DNA of 52,500 nt from Symbiodinium natans. Lineage: Eukaryota > Sar > Dinophyceae > Suessiales > Symbiodiniaceae. A program made the position numbers and the translations under genes. This document shows, in pieces, positions 1 to 10,000 of the stretch. Numbering within the stretch: position 1 is the stretch's first letter; every line of letters starts with the position of its first letter. Location: positions 140,001-192,500 of the forward strand of contig CAJNDS010000131.1 in assembly GCA_905221605.1 (NCBI GenBank), read 5' to 3'. The notes below the pieces were generated by a model. It was not told the DNA's origin. It did no database searches and saw only the letters and a program-made list of their open reading frames with translations.

Positions 1-220
1 CAATTTCTGGCCGTGAGTCTGTGCTCTGCAAAGACGGCCGATGGCTGCGGAGCTAGAATATGGAGCCTCTTGGACGCCGTATTCTCGGGGGCCGCTTCTA
101 GAGACACAGCTCTGCTGTTTTGGGCTAGCCGTCTGAGTTCTAATCCTTCCTGAACTGCAGATTCACTGCCTTGACATCCTGGCGTCCACAGAAGCCCGAA
201 GCCCTCATCATACTTGTAAG
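1..220. other. Unassigned non-repetitive flank
   Basis: Unique sequence with no recognisable gene. One + frame is open from base 2 to about 148 and contains the residues DTALLFWASRLSSNPS, so it could be the end of an exon from a gene lying to the left. There is no homology I can name. Confidence 0.2.
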
Positions 221-339
221 CCCACTTGGAAGCCCTTTTGACTTCGTAAGCAGGGTCAGTAAGGTGGGTTATGGGGATGATAACAGGGTTTCTAGGGGAT
301 ACCAAGTAGGCATACGAAGTCAAAAGAGCTTCCAAGTAT
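221..339. mobile_element. MITE family A, copy 1
   Basis: A palindromic element. The left arm ACTTGGAAGCCCTTTTGACT (from 224) is matched by its reverse complement at 311-338 with one or two mismatches, leaving about 60 bp between the arms. A related element lies near 9.6 kb. There is no coding capacity, so this is most likely a non-autonomous foldback/MITE element. Confidence 0.6.
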
Positions 340-563
340 GCCCCTAAACCCTAAACCCTAAACCCTAAACCCTAAACCCTAAACCCTAAACCCTAAACCC
401 TGAACCCTAAACTCTAAACCCTAAACCCTAAACCCTAAACCCTAAACCCTAAACCCTAAACCCTAAACCCTAAACCCTAAACCCGAAACCCGAAACCCTA
501 AACCCGAAACCCGAAACCCTAAACCCTAAACCCTAAACCCTACACCCTAAACCCTAAACCTAC
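340..563. repeat. Interstitial telomeric array, C-strand
   Basis: Near-perfect tandem CCCTAAA heptamers with scattered variants such as CCCGAAA. They immediately abut MITE A on the left and a possible exon on the right. Confidence 0.95.
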
Positions 564-681
564 TGCTCAGGACGATATGGAAGTGCGGGCGATCCCATGC
601 TTGCGGTGCGCATTGTGCTCATTGTGGTGGGCGCGCTGGTCTTCCTAGGTCGGAGTCTGCAGTTGCTCATAGGGTATATAA
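564..681 (+). CDS. Possible membrane-spanning exon
   Basis: A short open stretch between two C-strand telomeric arrays. After a possible acceptor (TGCTCAG) the + frame reads through LAVRIVLIVVGALVFLG, a strong hydrophobic segment long enough to span a membrane, then LLIGYIKP and a stop made by the telomeric repeat. No family is recognised. It could be one exon of an unknown membrane protein or chance hydrophobicity. Confidence 0.25.
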
Positions 682-683
682 AA

Positions 684-813
684 CCCTAAACCCTAAACCC
701 TAAACCCTAAACCCTAAACCCTAAACCCTAAACCCTACACCCTACACCCTAAACCCCAAACCCTAAACCCTAAACCCTAAACCCTAAACCATAAACCCTA
801 AACCCTAAACCCT
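684..813. repeat. Interstitial telomeric array, C-strand
   Basis: CCCTAAA heptamers with CCCTACA and CCCCAAA variants. Confidence 0.95.
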
Positions 814-814
814 G

Positions 815-926
815 AGCTGTATATAAGGGGTATATGGGACCCCAAAAATGGTAGCCCTATTTTCGTAAATGCACAGAAAAGGGGTCCCCTGTTCAGGGCC
901 CATAGGAAGGGACCATGTAAGAACCC
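815..926. mobile_element. Palindromic MITE family F, copy 1
   Basis: The element carries the family core AGGGCCCATA followed by AAGGGACCATGTAAGAACCC. Related segments occur near 1543, 10178, 19553 and 32860. It is embedded between telomeric arrays and has no coding capacity. Confidence 0.5.
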
Positions 927-1021
927 GAAGAGTTGCTGTTCCGTAGGACGTAACGCTGCTTTGCACCATGCTTGGCCATGACATGCAGAGGAGCCGGAAG
1001 CTGACCTTGCCCAAGCCGCAT

Positions 1022-1166
1022 AAACCCTAAACCCTAAACCCTAAACCCTAAACCCTAAACCCTAAACCCTAAATCTTAAACCCTAAACCCTAAACCCGAA
1101 ACCCTAAACCCTAAACCGTAAACCCTAAACCCTAAACCCTAAACCCTAAACCCTAAACCCTAAACA
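1022..1166. repeat. Interstitial telomeric array, C-strand
   Basis: CCCTAAA heptamers with a few degenerate units. The 1167-1540 stretch that follows is unique sequence in which I see no convincing gene. Confidence 0.95.
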
Positions 1167-1542
1167 AATGCTCGGCTGCCAGGTCTGATTACAGCATACT
1201 GCGGCTTGGCTCTGCATTGGAGAAGACGGTAGTTCCTGTATCTATAGGTGGGTGGTCAAATGTCTTGGCTGGTGTTTTACCTCTTCGCCCTTCAGCTTAT
1301 CGTGTACGTCATCGGCTTTCATTGGCAAAGACCTGGCTTGCTCTTGATCGTTCAGAGCCACAAAAGCAAAGCTTTGGCTTGCATACCTTACACTACAGCC
1401 CCTCAACACTCGTAGCAAAGACATCGTGCCTTATAGTGCGCCTTGTCCTTGACCTAATTACGCTCTCTCCTACGCCCGTTGGCCAGACATCTTGAGGCCT
1501 AGGCCCGAATGCGGGCTGTCTTCAAGCCTTCTTAGGGTGCTG

Positions 1543-1660
1543 TCATGGTCCCTTACTATGGTCCCTTAACTTGAGGGTTCTGATGTATGGGCCCTTGGGC
1601 TGTGGGTATCTAAGGGGCTCCCTTTTAAGGGCCCATGCTTAGGGACCATGTGGCTACCCT
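1543..1660. mobile_element. Palindromic MITE family F, copy 2
   Basis: The left end CATGGTCCCTTACTATGGTC is mirrored by AAGGGCCCATGCTTAGGGAC and CATG on the right, with a central GGGCCCTTGGGC. It shares the GGGCCCAT core and terminal CATGGTCCCT with the copies near 0.8, 10.2, 19.6 and 32.9 kb. Confidence 0.55.
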
Positions 1661-1739
1661 AAGAAGCCTCGAGCCTTGAGCTTTCAATCCGAGGCTTTCG
1701 AAATCTCGACTTTTTCAACCCTGGGTTAGGATTCCTCCA

Positions 1740-1896
1740 CTGGTTTAGGGTACGTCTAGGGTTTACTAAACCCTGAGCCCTAAAGCCCGAAGCCCTAAGC
1801 CTGAAGCCCTAAGCCCTAGGCCCTAAGCCCTAGGCCCGAGGGGCCCTGAGCCCTAAGCCCTAAAGCCTAAACCCTGAACCCTCAACCCTAAACCCT
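1740..1896. repeat. Degenerate telomere-like tract
   Basis: Degenerate CCCTAAA/CCCTAAG units, including AAGCCCTAAGCC and AACCCTAAACC, running directly up to the 5' LTR boundary. Confidence 0.8.
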
Positions 1897-2155
1897 CGCG
1901 AGTGAGTGGGCAGCCAGTTTGAAGCAACGAGACTTATCTGTGGCATTGGCTCAGGTCTACAGGGAGCCTTTGTCACCAGCACACTGTTCTTTTCGAAAAG
2001 AAGCCAATATGTATAGTGTACAGCATTTATTCAGAAGTCATAGGACACAGATTCCTATCAGAACTTTCCTTCTTTCTTGTCTTGTTTTGTGTTGCTGCTT
2101 GGTGGCAAAAAGAGAGCCCTGCGTAACCCCGCTGTGGAGCTTCCTGCCCACGCGA
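1897..2155 (+). mobile_element. 5' LTR of LTR retroelement (right boundary inferred)
   Basis: The first 130 bp (1897-2026) recur at 5504-5633 with 128 of 130 bases identical, which is the direct-repeat signature of LTRs. The copy here continues beyond the shared part until the likely primer binding site at 2156, giving an LTR of about 260 bp. The left neighbour is telomeric repeat. Terminal dinucleotides are not the usual TG...CA, so the exact ends could differ by a few bases. Confidence 0.75.
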
Positions 2156-2174
2156 GGGTTATGAGCCCAACGCT
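2156..2174 (+). promoter_or_regulatory. Putative primer binding site, half-tRNA(Met) type
   Basis: GGGTTATGAGCCCAACGCT is the reverse complement of a typical Met-tRNA anticodon arm (stem GGG, loop CTCATAA, stem CCC, plus the nucleotides before it). Copia-type elements are known to prime from the 5' half of tRNA-Met cut in its anticodon loop, so this fits directly after the LTR. The primer identity is inferred from the motif alone. Confidence 0.6.
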
Positions 2175-2209
2175 AAGTAAAAGGGCTCCGTAGAAGAGTA
2201 GACCTTGCC

Positions 2210-3464
2210 ATGGCAAACTTCCCGAATCCTTTCTGGTCAGATGCGGTGCAGCAGGAATTTCGTCGTGCACAACAGATGGTGCAGGAGGACCCTGGAAAAA
2301 GAGGTGCAGCTACAAGAGAAGGCGATGAATCTGAACGTGAACCGCCATATGAGTTTGGACCTCAAGCCCAGCAAACTCCTGAGGCCGGAGCAAGTACAGC
2401 CAGGGACAATGTGCCCCATGCATGAACCATCTTCGTGTCCTGCAGAAGTACTTCGTACTGACCCTGTTGCGCTGGCGACACAGCCACAGGAACCGGAGGC
2501 ACAAGTTGCCAGAGAAGCATCGCCTGGACATCATAGTGTTGCAGGCTACAGCGAGTTTTCGGCCATGGAATGCGGAGCTGTCAAAGCGGAAGATGATCGT
2601 GAACTGGTTCCAGTACAGCCTGAGGCTACAGATCCAATGCTACGCGTACTGATGCAAGACCAGCAGTCTTTGGTAGAGTGAATCGAGAAGCTGGCGAGCT
2701 CCAAGGCATCGTCGTCGTCTGCAGGTGCAACCTCCCGTATCCCTGAACCACGTCCGAGGGCTGTGTTTCCTCCTCAGTTCGTTGGCAGACCAGCTGTGAC
2801 AGGCAAGCCAGCTAACCTTGAGGAAACTGGGACGGGACCTGGTGGGGAAATGAGCCAAATGGGACCAACTGAGGCCCAGGCTCCGTGTGCGGGTGTGGTC
2901 GAGCTCGAAGGGTCACAGTACGCCTGGCGAATCACGCCCGAAGGATTGAAACTAGAGAAACAGGCCATGTCCGTGGCTGAGGTTTTGAACCCCAGGGCTA
3001 GGTCACCCTTTGTGCCCGTCGCTCCCACTAGAAACCCAAACCAAACCCAAGAGCCTGGGAATCGGAATGAAAGCCGTGAAAGGTCGCACCAACCTGTCAG
3101 GACGTCAGGTGCGCAGGAGGCGTCAAAGCTCTTGGATGTTGGTGGGGGCAGTGTTGAAGGAGGTCTTTGGGCGGACCTAAAACCAAAACCGCCGGAAGGG
3201 TTTTTCAGCGACGTGGCTGATTTGGCGGCCCCGAAAGTAAAAACACCTGAAGAGTTGTTGGGAGATGTGGTCGAGGCTCTCGAAGCAAGCCGGGGAAGTC
3301 CCCAGGCCGAGAGCCCACGCAACATCAAAATGTTTGAGTCGCCGTCTGGGAGCGACGTCTTGAGTGATATTGCTGAGGAGTTTGAGCGAAACCATCCTCA
3401 CAAGGTTTGCAAGTTGACGCTGTGTGTTGAAACAATGATCGTGGACGCTGCGCCGTTATACTGA
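2210..3464 (+). pseudogene. Gag-like region of LTR retroelement, broken
   Basis: The start at 2210 gives MANFPNPFWSDAVQQEFRRA. The NPFWS...VQ.E motif resembles N-termini I associate with dinoflagellate copia-like polyproteins (recalled, not searched). The frame stops near 2425, but the frame opened at 2205 carries on with an acidic, Gln/Pro-rich protein to a TGA at 2679-2681. It then continues in the same frame through IEKLASSKASSSS to 3464. One frameshift and one in-frame stop therefore interrupt the region. No CCHC zinc knuckle or protease motif is visible. It lies between the primer site and the next ORF. Confidence 0.55.
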
Positions 3465-4517
3465 AGTTGGTGGTGCTAGCACTTTCGTGTTGGTGCGCCC
3501 TGGTTTGTCTGTATCCTCAGTCCGTTGCGCTCCTTTGCGTGCCGAGGGCAAATCGGCCGGATTGTTGTCCGCTTGTGTGCTTCTTGTGGTTGACGGTCAG
3601 TGTCGTGGCTTTCTTTTGTGATCTGAAAAGGTGTGTGGCGCATGTCCGCTGTGTTGCTCTGTTGGCATTTGCTGCTAAGCAGCAAGGGGGAGGTACCCCA
3701 AATCAGAAAACAAAAAACAAAAAGCAAAACAGAAAAACCCAAAACCATAAACATGCCTGTTGTGAGTTGCTTGCGTGCGCTCCTATATAAGGAGCTGGAC
3801 TTGCTTGGTTGCCATTGCTTGCGTGTTTTCCTTGTGTGCGTGAAGCTGTTGGCCGAAGTTGCCACAACACTTGACACTGCTGTAAAGGAGGGGGGAGCCA
3901 CCCCGGTGGCAGTTCCTCAAAAGCCCAAAAACCCTAAAAGTGGCATAATCCTGAACCCAAAAACTGTTGAAAGTCGAGACGTAAGTTCTGTTGCTCAAGA
4001 GCAGGCCGTCGCTTGTACCCGTAGTTGCTGTGAGCGTGACTGTGTTGTTTGCAGCAAGTTGCTTGTGAAGCTTGACAGTGCGTGCTCGGTTGCAACGTTT
4101 GCGGAGGCGCTGTTTGAGCTTGTGTTGTGTGCCGCGCCAGACTTGTCGTTGAACGAGCCGTGTGGCGGTACTGCGGTGCTTGAGAGTTGTAAAGCTCACT
4201 TTGTTGAGCTCGATGTGCAGTTGTTTTTCGACGTTTTTTGGCCAAAGAACCTTGAAGACGCGCCAGTCAGCGCGTGTGACAAGGATGCCTGCGAGGGCAC
4301 CATCCTTTCTGAGTTGCTTGTGAAGCGCGAAGAGCTAGAGTGTGAGTTGTGTGCCTTGAGCTTGCGTGGCGAGAGTTCGGTTGTAGTCTGCGTGTGCGAA
4401 ACATCCTTTCCGGAAATTCTTGATGAGGACTCAGTCCAAGAGGGCACGCTGGAGCAGGCGCTCGAGCTGGCAAGTTCTTCGATGCTTCGAAGTGTGGCAG
4501 CAAACAGTACTCACTAA
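3465..4517 (+). pseudogene. Internal ORF of the retroelement, unknown
   Basis: A 294-codon frame (Met at 3633) continues in the same frame as the gag-like region, ends at 4517 and is rich in Cys, Leu and Val (for example CCERDCVVCSKLLVKLD). No reverse transcriptase YxDD, integrase HHCC/DDE or RNase H motif can be seen, so pol seems absent rather than just broken. The Lys/Asn-rich part (about 3700-3760) looks like low-complexity filler. Function unknown. Confidence 0.35.
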
Positions 4518-5221
4518 GTGCCTGTCCCTCACTAAGGACCAGCCTGTGTCTGCGACTAAGGTTGTTCAAGTACAGCATGCATATGAATGCCCCAGGACAG
4601 TGATACTGACAGTCTGTCTTTGCTTAGCTATTGCGGCTGAGGACCAGGACAGGGTTCGTAGCAGTGAAGACTGGTCGTTTTTGCTCTGTGTTTTGCTGCA
4701 AATCTCAATCACGTCCATTACTGTTTGGGAAGCACTTAAGGCTTGTTTGAGGGCAGTGTTTCGTCAAGCCGAGGATCTCCTCAGGCCGAGACGCCAAGCC
4801 CCAGAAACTGTAGAGCTTTTCATTCCTGAGCAGCCCGAATGAGTATGAAGGCCCAGATCTTGATGAGGCCCCCAGGCGAAGGCCCCCGAAACTAGCGCAG
4901 CAGGCGCATGATGTAGAGCCTCAAGGCCACCCTATCGCATTTGCCTTTGCTGATGATGAAGTTCACGTGTTTGCGCCAGGCCCAGCAATCGCACACGCGA
5001 ACCCGCCTGAGCCTATGCTAAGAGCTCTAGTAGACGCCCAGCCTAGACGCCCTTTTTCAAGCGAGGCCCCTACGGCTCGGCTTCCCACCTGTTCCGCCCT
5101 ACGTCCTCAGGGTAGGCTGGCTCGCCCCCACGCTGCAGCCAACTATGAGGGAAATGCGGCGCCCGAGGACTTCGTCGTGAGCATCAATGGCATGGACGCA
5201 CAGAGCTTGAGGTTGATGTGA
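4420..5221 (+). pseudogene. C-terminal ORF of the retroelement with hydrophobic segment
   Basis: One frame runs 4420-4842 and includes two hydrophobic stretches, VILTVCLCLAIA and WSFLLCVLLQISITSITVW, then an Arg-rich tail ending IPEQPE. A shift of one base at about 4835 lets it carry on as NEYEGPDLDEAPRRRP and so to LRLM at 5221. This suggests one original reading frame broken by a frameshift. The hydrophobic segments could be membrane-spanning. No family assigned. Confidence 0.35.
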
Positions 5222-5494
5222 ACTGCCACAGGTCCAAGATAAGTATACATGGATTTTGGCTTCCTCTACGCCGGGGACACTCCCCAGGCCGGAGTGGGGC
5301 ACGCAGAGTCCATCTTTGACGGAGCATTTTGCTTCCAAGAGGCTACACTGGCTACACATGAACCATTCCGGAAAAGTATCCCACGCCGCTGGATGCAGTG
5401 AAAGCCTTCTCACCATTTCGAGAGACTTCAAATGACGATGCTCTTTTGCCTTTTGCCTCCCGTCATTCCGTCATACAGTTGGTGACGCGTCACC

Positions 5495-5503
5495 AAGGGG
5501 GAG
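5495..5503 (+). promoter_or_regulatory. Polypurine tract of LTR element
   Basis: AAGGGGGAG lies directly in front of the 3' LTR copy (5504), the expected position of the plus-strand primer in an LTR retrotransposon. Confidence 0.6.
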
Positions 5504-5633
5504 CGCGAGTGAGTGGGCAGCCAGTTTGAAGCAACAAGACTTATCTGTGGCATTGGCTCAGGTCTACAGGGAGCCTTTGTCACCAGCACACTGTTCTTTT
5601 CGAAAAGAAGCCTATATGTATAGTGTACAGCAT
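5504..5633 (+). mobile_element. 3' LTR, truncated by telomeric repeat
   Basis: 128 of 130 bases match 1897-2026. The match ends abruptly at CAGCAT, where CCCTAAA repeats begin, whereas the 5' LTR continues for about 130 bp more. The right part of this LTR is therefore lost and replaced by telomeric sequence. Confidence 0.8.
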
Positions 5634-5709
5634 AACCCTAAACCCTAAACCCTAAACCCTAAACCTAAACCCTAAACCCTAAACCCTAAACCCTAAACCC
5701 TAAACCCTA
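5634..5709. repeat. Interstitial telomeric array, C-strand
   Basis: CCCTAAA heptamers sealing the broken 3' LTR. The 5710-5795 stretch that follows is a short non-repetitive island, followed in turn by G-strand TTTAGGG (5800-5850). Confidence 0.95.
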
Positions 5710-6128
5710 TGAGCCGTTAAGGCTACTGGAAGCGGCGGCGTGCCGCAACACAACGGCCACTCATTCCGCCAAAGGCGGTTCCGTGGACCGCTATAGGGGT
5801 TCAGGGTTTAGGGTTTAGGGTTTAGTTTCTAGGGTTTAGGGCTAGGGTTTAAAGGGTTTAGGGAGAGGAGCTTGAAGGATTTTGGGTTTCATGTTTAGGG
5901 CATCAATGTTTTTTTGGAGGTTTTAGGGGTTTTTCTAGTATTATTTGTGTTTTTTCACGGTTTTCAAAGGTTTTGTTAGGGTTGCTTTTGTTTTCTTTTT
6001 GGCATTTTTATGTTTTTTTTGGCTGTTTTGGGGCAGTTTACCTGAAGGCTCCTGGGTAGGTATGGGTACCCTAAACCGAAAACCCAACGCCCAAAAGCCA
6101 AAGCCCAAATCAAAACCCAAAACCCTAA

Positions 6129-6234
6129 GCCCTAAACCCTGAACCCTAAACCCTAAACCCTAAACCCTAAACCCTAAACCCTAAACCCTAAACCCTAAAC
6201 CCTAAACCCTAAACCCTAAACCCTAAACCCTAAA
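6129..6234. repeat. Interstitial telomeric array, C-strand
   Basis: Perfect CCCTAAA heptamers. The 5850-6128 interval before it is T-rich and then a C-strand-like degenerate tract; I see no gene there. Confidence 0.95.
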
Positions 6235-6442
6235 CTAAGTTGAGACGTGCAGCAGACTCTGGGCTTTTGGGGTCCCTTGTTTGCAGGCCCCTCGGAGATT
6301 CCTGAATCTTCAACCTTCATAGGGTTTAGGGTTTAGGGTTTAGGGTTTAGGGGGGTTTAGGGTTTAGGGTTTAGGGTTTGTGGTTTGGGGTTTAGGGGTT
6401 AGGGGACGCCAAAGCCCATGAAGCCTGTGAGTTTTTTAGGTG

Positions 6443-6502
6443 TCGCCGGCGGCGGGTGGCCCTCCTGCTGACACTGTTGGCGTGCCTGCTGCGACGGCCA
6501 AG
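6443..6502 (+). CDS. Possible Ala/Pro-rich exon upstream of PARP-A1
   Basis: After TTTTTTAG the + frame reads VSPAAGGPPADTVGVPAATAK and ends at a GT donor (AAG|GTGCTG). It is bounded by G-strand telomere-like sequence. It could be a 5' linker exon of PARP-A1, but no second copy confirms it. Confidence 0.25.
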
Positions 6503-6622
6503 GTGCTGGGTTTGGGATTTAGGGGTTTGGGGGTTCAGGGTTTAGGCGCGCGGTGTAGGTTTAGGCCGAGGTTTAGGGCGAGGGAATTTACAGTAATCAC
6601 CTAGGTCCTGAATTTTCTGCGA

Positions 6623-6812
6623 CCCTAAACCCTAAACCCTAAACCCCAAACCCTAAACCCTAAACCCTAAACCCTAAACCCTAAACCCTAAACCCTAAAC
6701 CCTAAACCCTAAACCCTAAACCCTAAACCCTAAACCCTAAACCCTAAAACCCTAAAACCCTAAACCCTAAACCCTAAACCCTAAACCCTAAACCCTAAAC
6801 CCTAAACCCTAG
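6623..6812. repeat. Interstitial telomeric array, C-strand
   Basis: About 27 CCCTAAA units, a few with an extra A. It sits directly before the next candidate exon. Confidence 0.97.
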
Positions 6813-6841
6813 TTTGATTGGTGGCCTTCCATGAAGCCCTG

Positions 6842-6934
6842 AGGCCCTGACCCGGGCCAAGAGCATCGCTCTCTCCAGCGAGGAGGGCCAGGCGATGGAC
6901 TCGGCCACGAAGGAGACGCCGCCTCTGTGTCGTT
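6842..6934 (+). CDS. Possible 5' exon of PARP-A1
   Basis: An open + frame containing ALTRAKSIALSSEEGQAMD and then SATKETPPLCR stops in the TTTAGGG repeat that follows. It has C-strand repeat on the left and G-strand repeat on the right, the arrangement seen around confirmed exons here. There is no counterpart in the second unit, so its membership of PARP-A1 is a guess. Confidence 0.3.
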
Positions 6935-7075
6935 AGGGTTTAGGGCTTAGGGCTTAGGGTTTAGGGTTTAGGGTTTAGGGTTTAGGGTTTAGGGTTCAGG
7001 GTTCAGGGTGTAGGGTTTGGGGTGTAGGGTTTAGGGTTCAGGGTTAAGGGTTATGGGTTAAGGGTTTCGGGTTCG
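6935..7075. repeat. Interstitial telomeric array, G-strand
   Basis: TTTAGGG units with TTCAGGG and TTTCGGG variants. Confidence 0.9.
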
Positions 7076-7096
7076 GGGCTTAGAGGGCTTGGTTGC

Positions 7097-10000
7097 CGAG
7101 CGCACTCTGTGGAGGAGTCCCTACCCAGATATTGGGGCTGCCTGGCAGCACCTAGCAACCGGCTGAGTCTTGGTTTAGGGTTTAGGGTTGAGGGTTTAGG
7201 GTGCCATCCAGGACAGACTCAAGTGACCCCCCCAAGGCCACGCCAGGGAAAGCACAGACTTCAATGCCATGCTCTACAGCAGCGACGACCAGCTGGAGCA
7301 ATTTACGGAGCTTTTGAACCACACCTACCGGGCGCGGTGTACGCAAGACAGGCCCCAGGATCCTCCCCCGGCTCTTTTGCCTTTGTGGTTTAGGGTTTAG
7401 GGTTTAGGGTTTAGGGTTTTGGGGTTTAGGGTTTAGGGTTATAAGGACCCGAAGGGGCCCTACATGGGATGATCCGAGTTGGACAATGTTGAGGAAACTC
7501 TTTCAGGGTAGAGTTTTAGGGATCCGAGCTGGGAGTTGTTGATTCAAATTGCCTTTCAAAAAACATCCTCCAGCCCTGTTGAATGGGGTTTAGGTAGGGT
7601 CTAAGGTTAGAAGGCTTAGCGTTTGGGGTTTAGGGTTTAGGGTTTCGGGTTACAGGGTTTGGGGAGGGTTTTAGGGCTTCACGTGTTCTTGCCCGACCAG
7701 GCCTTGCCCAAAGGGATCCTGCTCCAAGACCCCGGGCGGCTGCCCTTGCGTCCAGCCAGATGGGGACCCAGGCGGCAGTGTAGGATTCAGGGTTTGGGTT
7801 CACCCTAAACCCTAAACCCTAAACCCGAAACCCAAAGCCCTAAACCCTAAACCCAAAACCCTAAACCCCAAACCCCAAACCCAAGCCCTAAGCTCTTTCG
7901 GCTTTGGGGTTTGGGGACGTTTGTGTCAGCATGGTGGAACGGCAGAGGCCTCCCCGCAAGCTACGTGGTGCGCCGCGTCATCCGCGTGGAGGACTCGAGG
8001 TGCAACGGGCTAGGGTGTAGGGTTTAGGGTTTAGGGTTTAGGGTTTAGGGTTTAGGGTTTAGGGTTTAGGGTCGTTGTGCACGGGGCTGCTGTGAGAATG
8101 CCGTGAGGCAAGACAAGTAGGAACTTTCGGAGTTCTGCGAAGCGCTGAGTCCCAGAGCCTCGTAGCCCATGATGTGCCTAACAACGATGAAGACCTACTA
8201 CTCAGCCAACTGGGAGGATCCAAAAAGGTGGAACCCCCCAAAATCGTACCCCTCTACTACTCTTGGGGTCCTTCTTAGGAGTCATGAAAGGAATCTACTT
8301 TTTGGATCCTCCCAGGGGGTCTGGGTGGGACTCTCTTGCAGCTTCTCGCAGCCTCAGGATGTGGAAGCGCTTCATGACGAAGCGGGACCAGATTCGACGT
8401 AGCAGGGGCGCCATTGAGGTGGTAGAGCCGCAGGTGTGTACGTCAGGACCGGCGGAGCAGCTTTCTGCACATAGGGTAGTTCTCTAGACTCAGGGGTCCC
8501 TTTCTGCGATCCCCTTTTTTGACAGGCTGCCGCCTTACAATGGGTACCCAACAAGGGGCCCTAGTTTAAGAAAGCTGCCTCTTGCTCTTGCGAGGACTGG
8601 TGAAGGAGCAGCCGGGAACCTTCATGCCACTGGATGAGGGCCTCAACGAGTTTTACTTGTGGCATGGCACTCACGTTCGGGCAGCCCTGTCCATCGCGCA
8701 CGAAGACTTCCGCATTGACATGGCCGGCTCGAATGCGGGCACGATGTACGGCAAAGGCTGCTACTTGGCGGAGAACTGCATCCCGCCTGCAAGGAAATCC
8801 GTGCAAGAGGGGAGAGTCTACGCCCCTAAGCAAGCCTGAGACATCCTGAGCCCAAAGCCCCAGCCCTCCAAGATTGCTGAACTTTAAATCCCTCGAGCCC
8901 CGAGCCTTAGGCACCAAAGCTGACGAGTACGCACGGGACGAGCCACATGGCCCCTGCCTCAGTTGTCCCGGGGCTTGGACAGGAATACATCAGGCATCCT
9001 AAACTAATCATTGGGGTTTCGGGTTTACAGGGTTTCAGAGGGTTCGTAGGGTCCATAGGGTTCAGATGGTTGGCAGAGTTCGCAGGGTTTGCCGGGTTCA
9101 CGGGGTTACTAGGGCTCATAAGGTTCACGTGGAAAGGGTTCGCAGAGTTCCAAGGGTTCGCAGGATTCGGATAGGAAGATAACACCTAAACCCTAAACCC
9201 TAAACCCTAAAGCCTGTTGCCGTAAGCCCCTAACGGCTCAAGCACGGGCTTTATGCATCCCAGCCCTGCAGGCTACTACGAGGGCGTCTTTGCCCTGCTG
9301 CTCTGTCGCGTCTGCATGGGGAAGTTCCTCTATACCACGGATCGCTACGAAGCGGCAGGCGCGCAGACAGCTCGAAGGCGTTGTGCGAATACTTCTGGCT
9401 GGTTCTTTAAGGGATTCTAAGAATCCCCTACTAAGAACCAGGTCTTCTAGGCAGGCCTTGCGAGCGGCAATTTATGGCTTGGGGTTTCGAGTGCGCCGCT
9501 GGAAGGCGACAAGGTGCGGTCCGGGGAGTTTGACAGCACGGTGGGTGACAGGCCGACTTTAGGGGTTTCATGTTTTCTTCAGGGGGCATACTTGGAAGCC
9601 CGTTTGTTTTTTTTGACTTCGTAGGTTTCAGTAGGGTTAGTAAGAATCTTATGGGGAGAACATAATGGGGCTTCCTAGGGGATGATAGTCAGGTCCCCTT
9701 TCTGACTTGACTAGGCTTCAGTAGGGGTTCTAATGGAGAATATAGTAGGGCTTTCTAGGGGATAAGTGTTGAGGCTTGCCATGGTCGGTGGCCTCGAACC
9801 TCCTTTTCCTTCCAAGCCTAATATGGGGGGGTTTACGATATGAAGGGACCCCGAAGATAGCCCCTCAAATAGTAGGATGTAGGGTCTAGGGTTTAGGGTT
9901 TAGGATTTAGGGTTTAGGGTTTAGGATACCCTTAATAAGGACCCCAAGAAGGTACTCCTAATATCGCAAAGCCCCATGTGTTCTTCGAGGACCAAGAAGG

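Noticed and set aside
344-562. True chromosome end at the left of the window
   Set aside because: Telomeric arrays here are short, interrupted, on both strands and spread over the full 52 kb with genes between, so they are interstitial.
344-1166. CRISPR array from regularly spaced repeats
   Set aside because: Seven-base telomeric units in direct tandem without unique spacers, in a eukaryotic genome.
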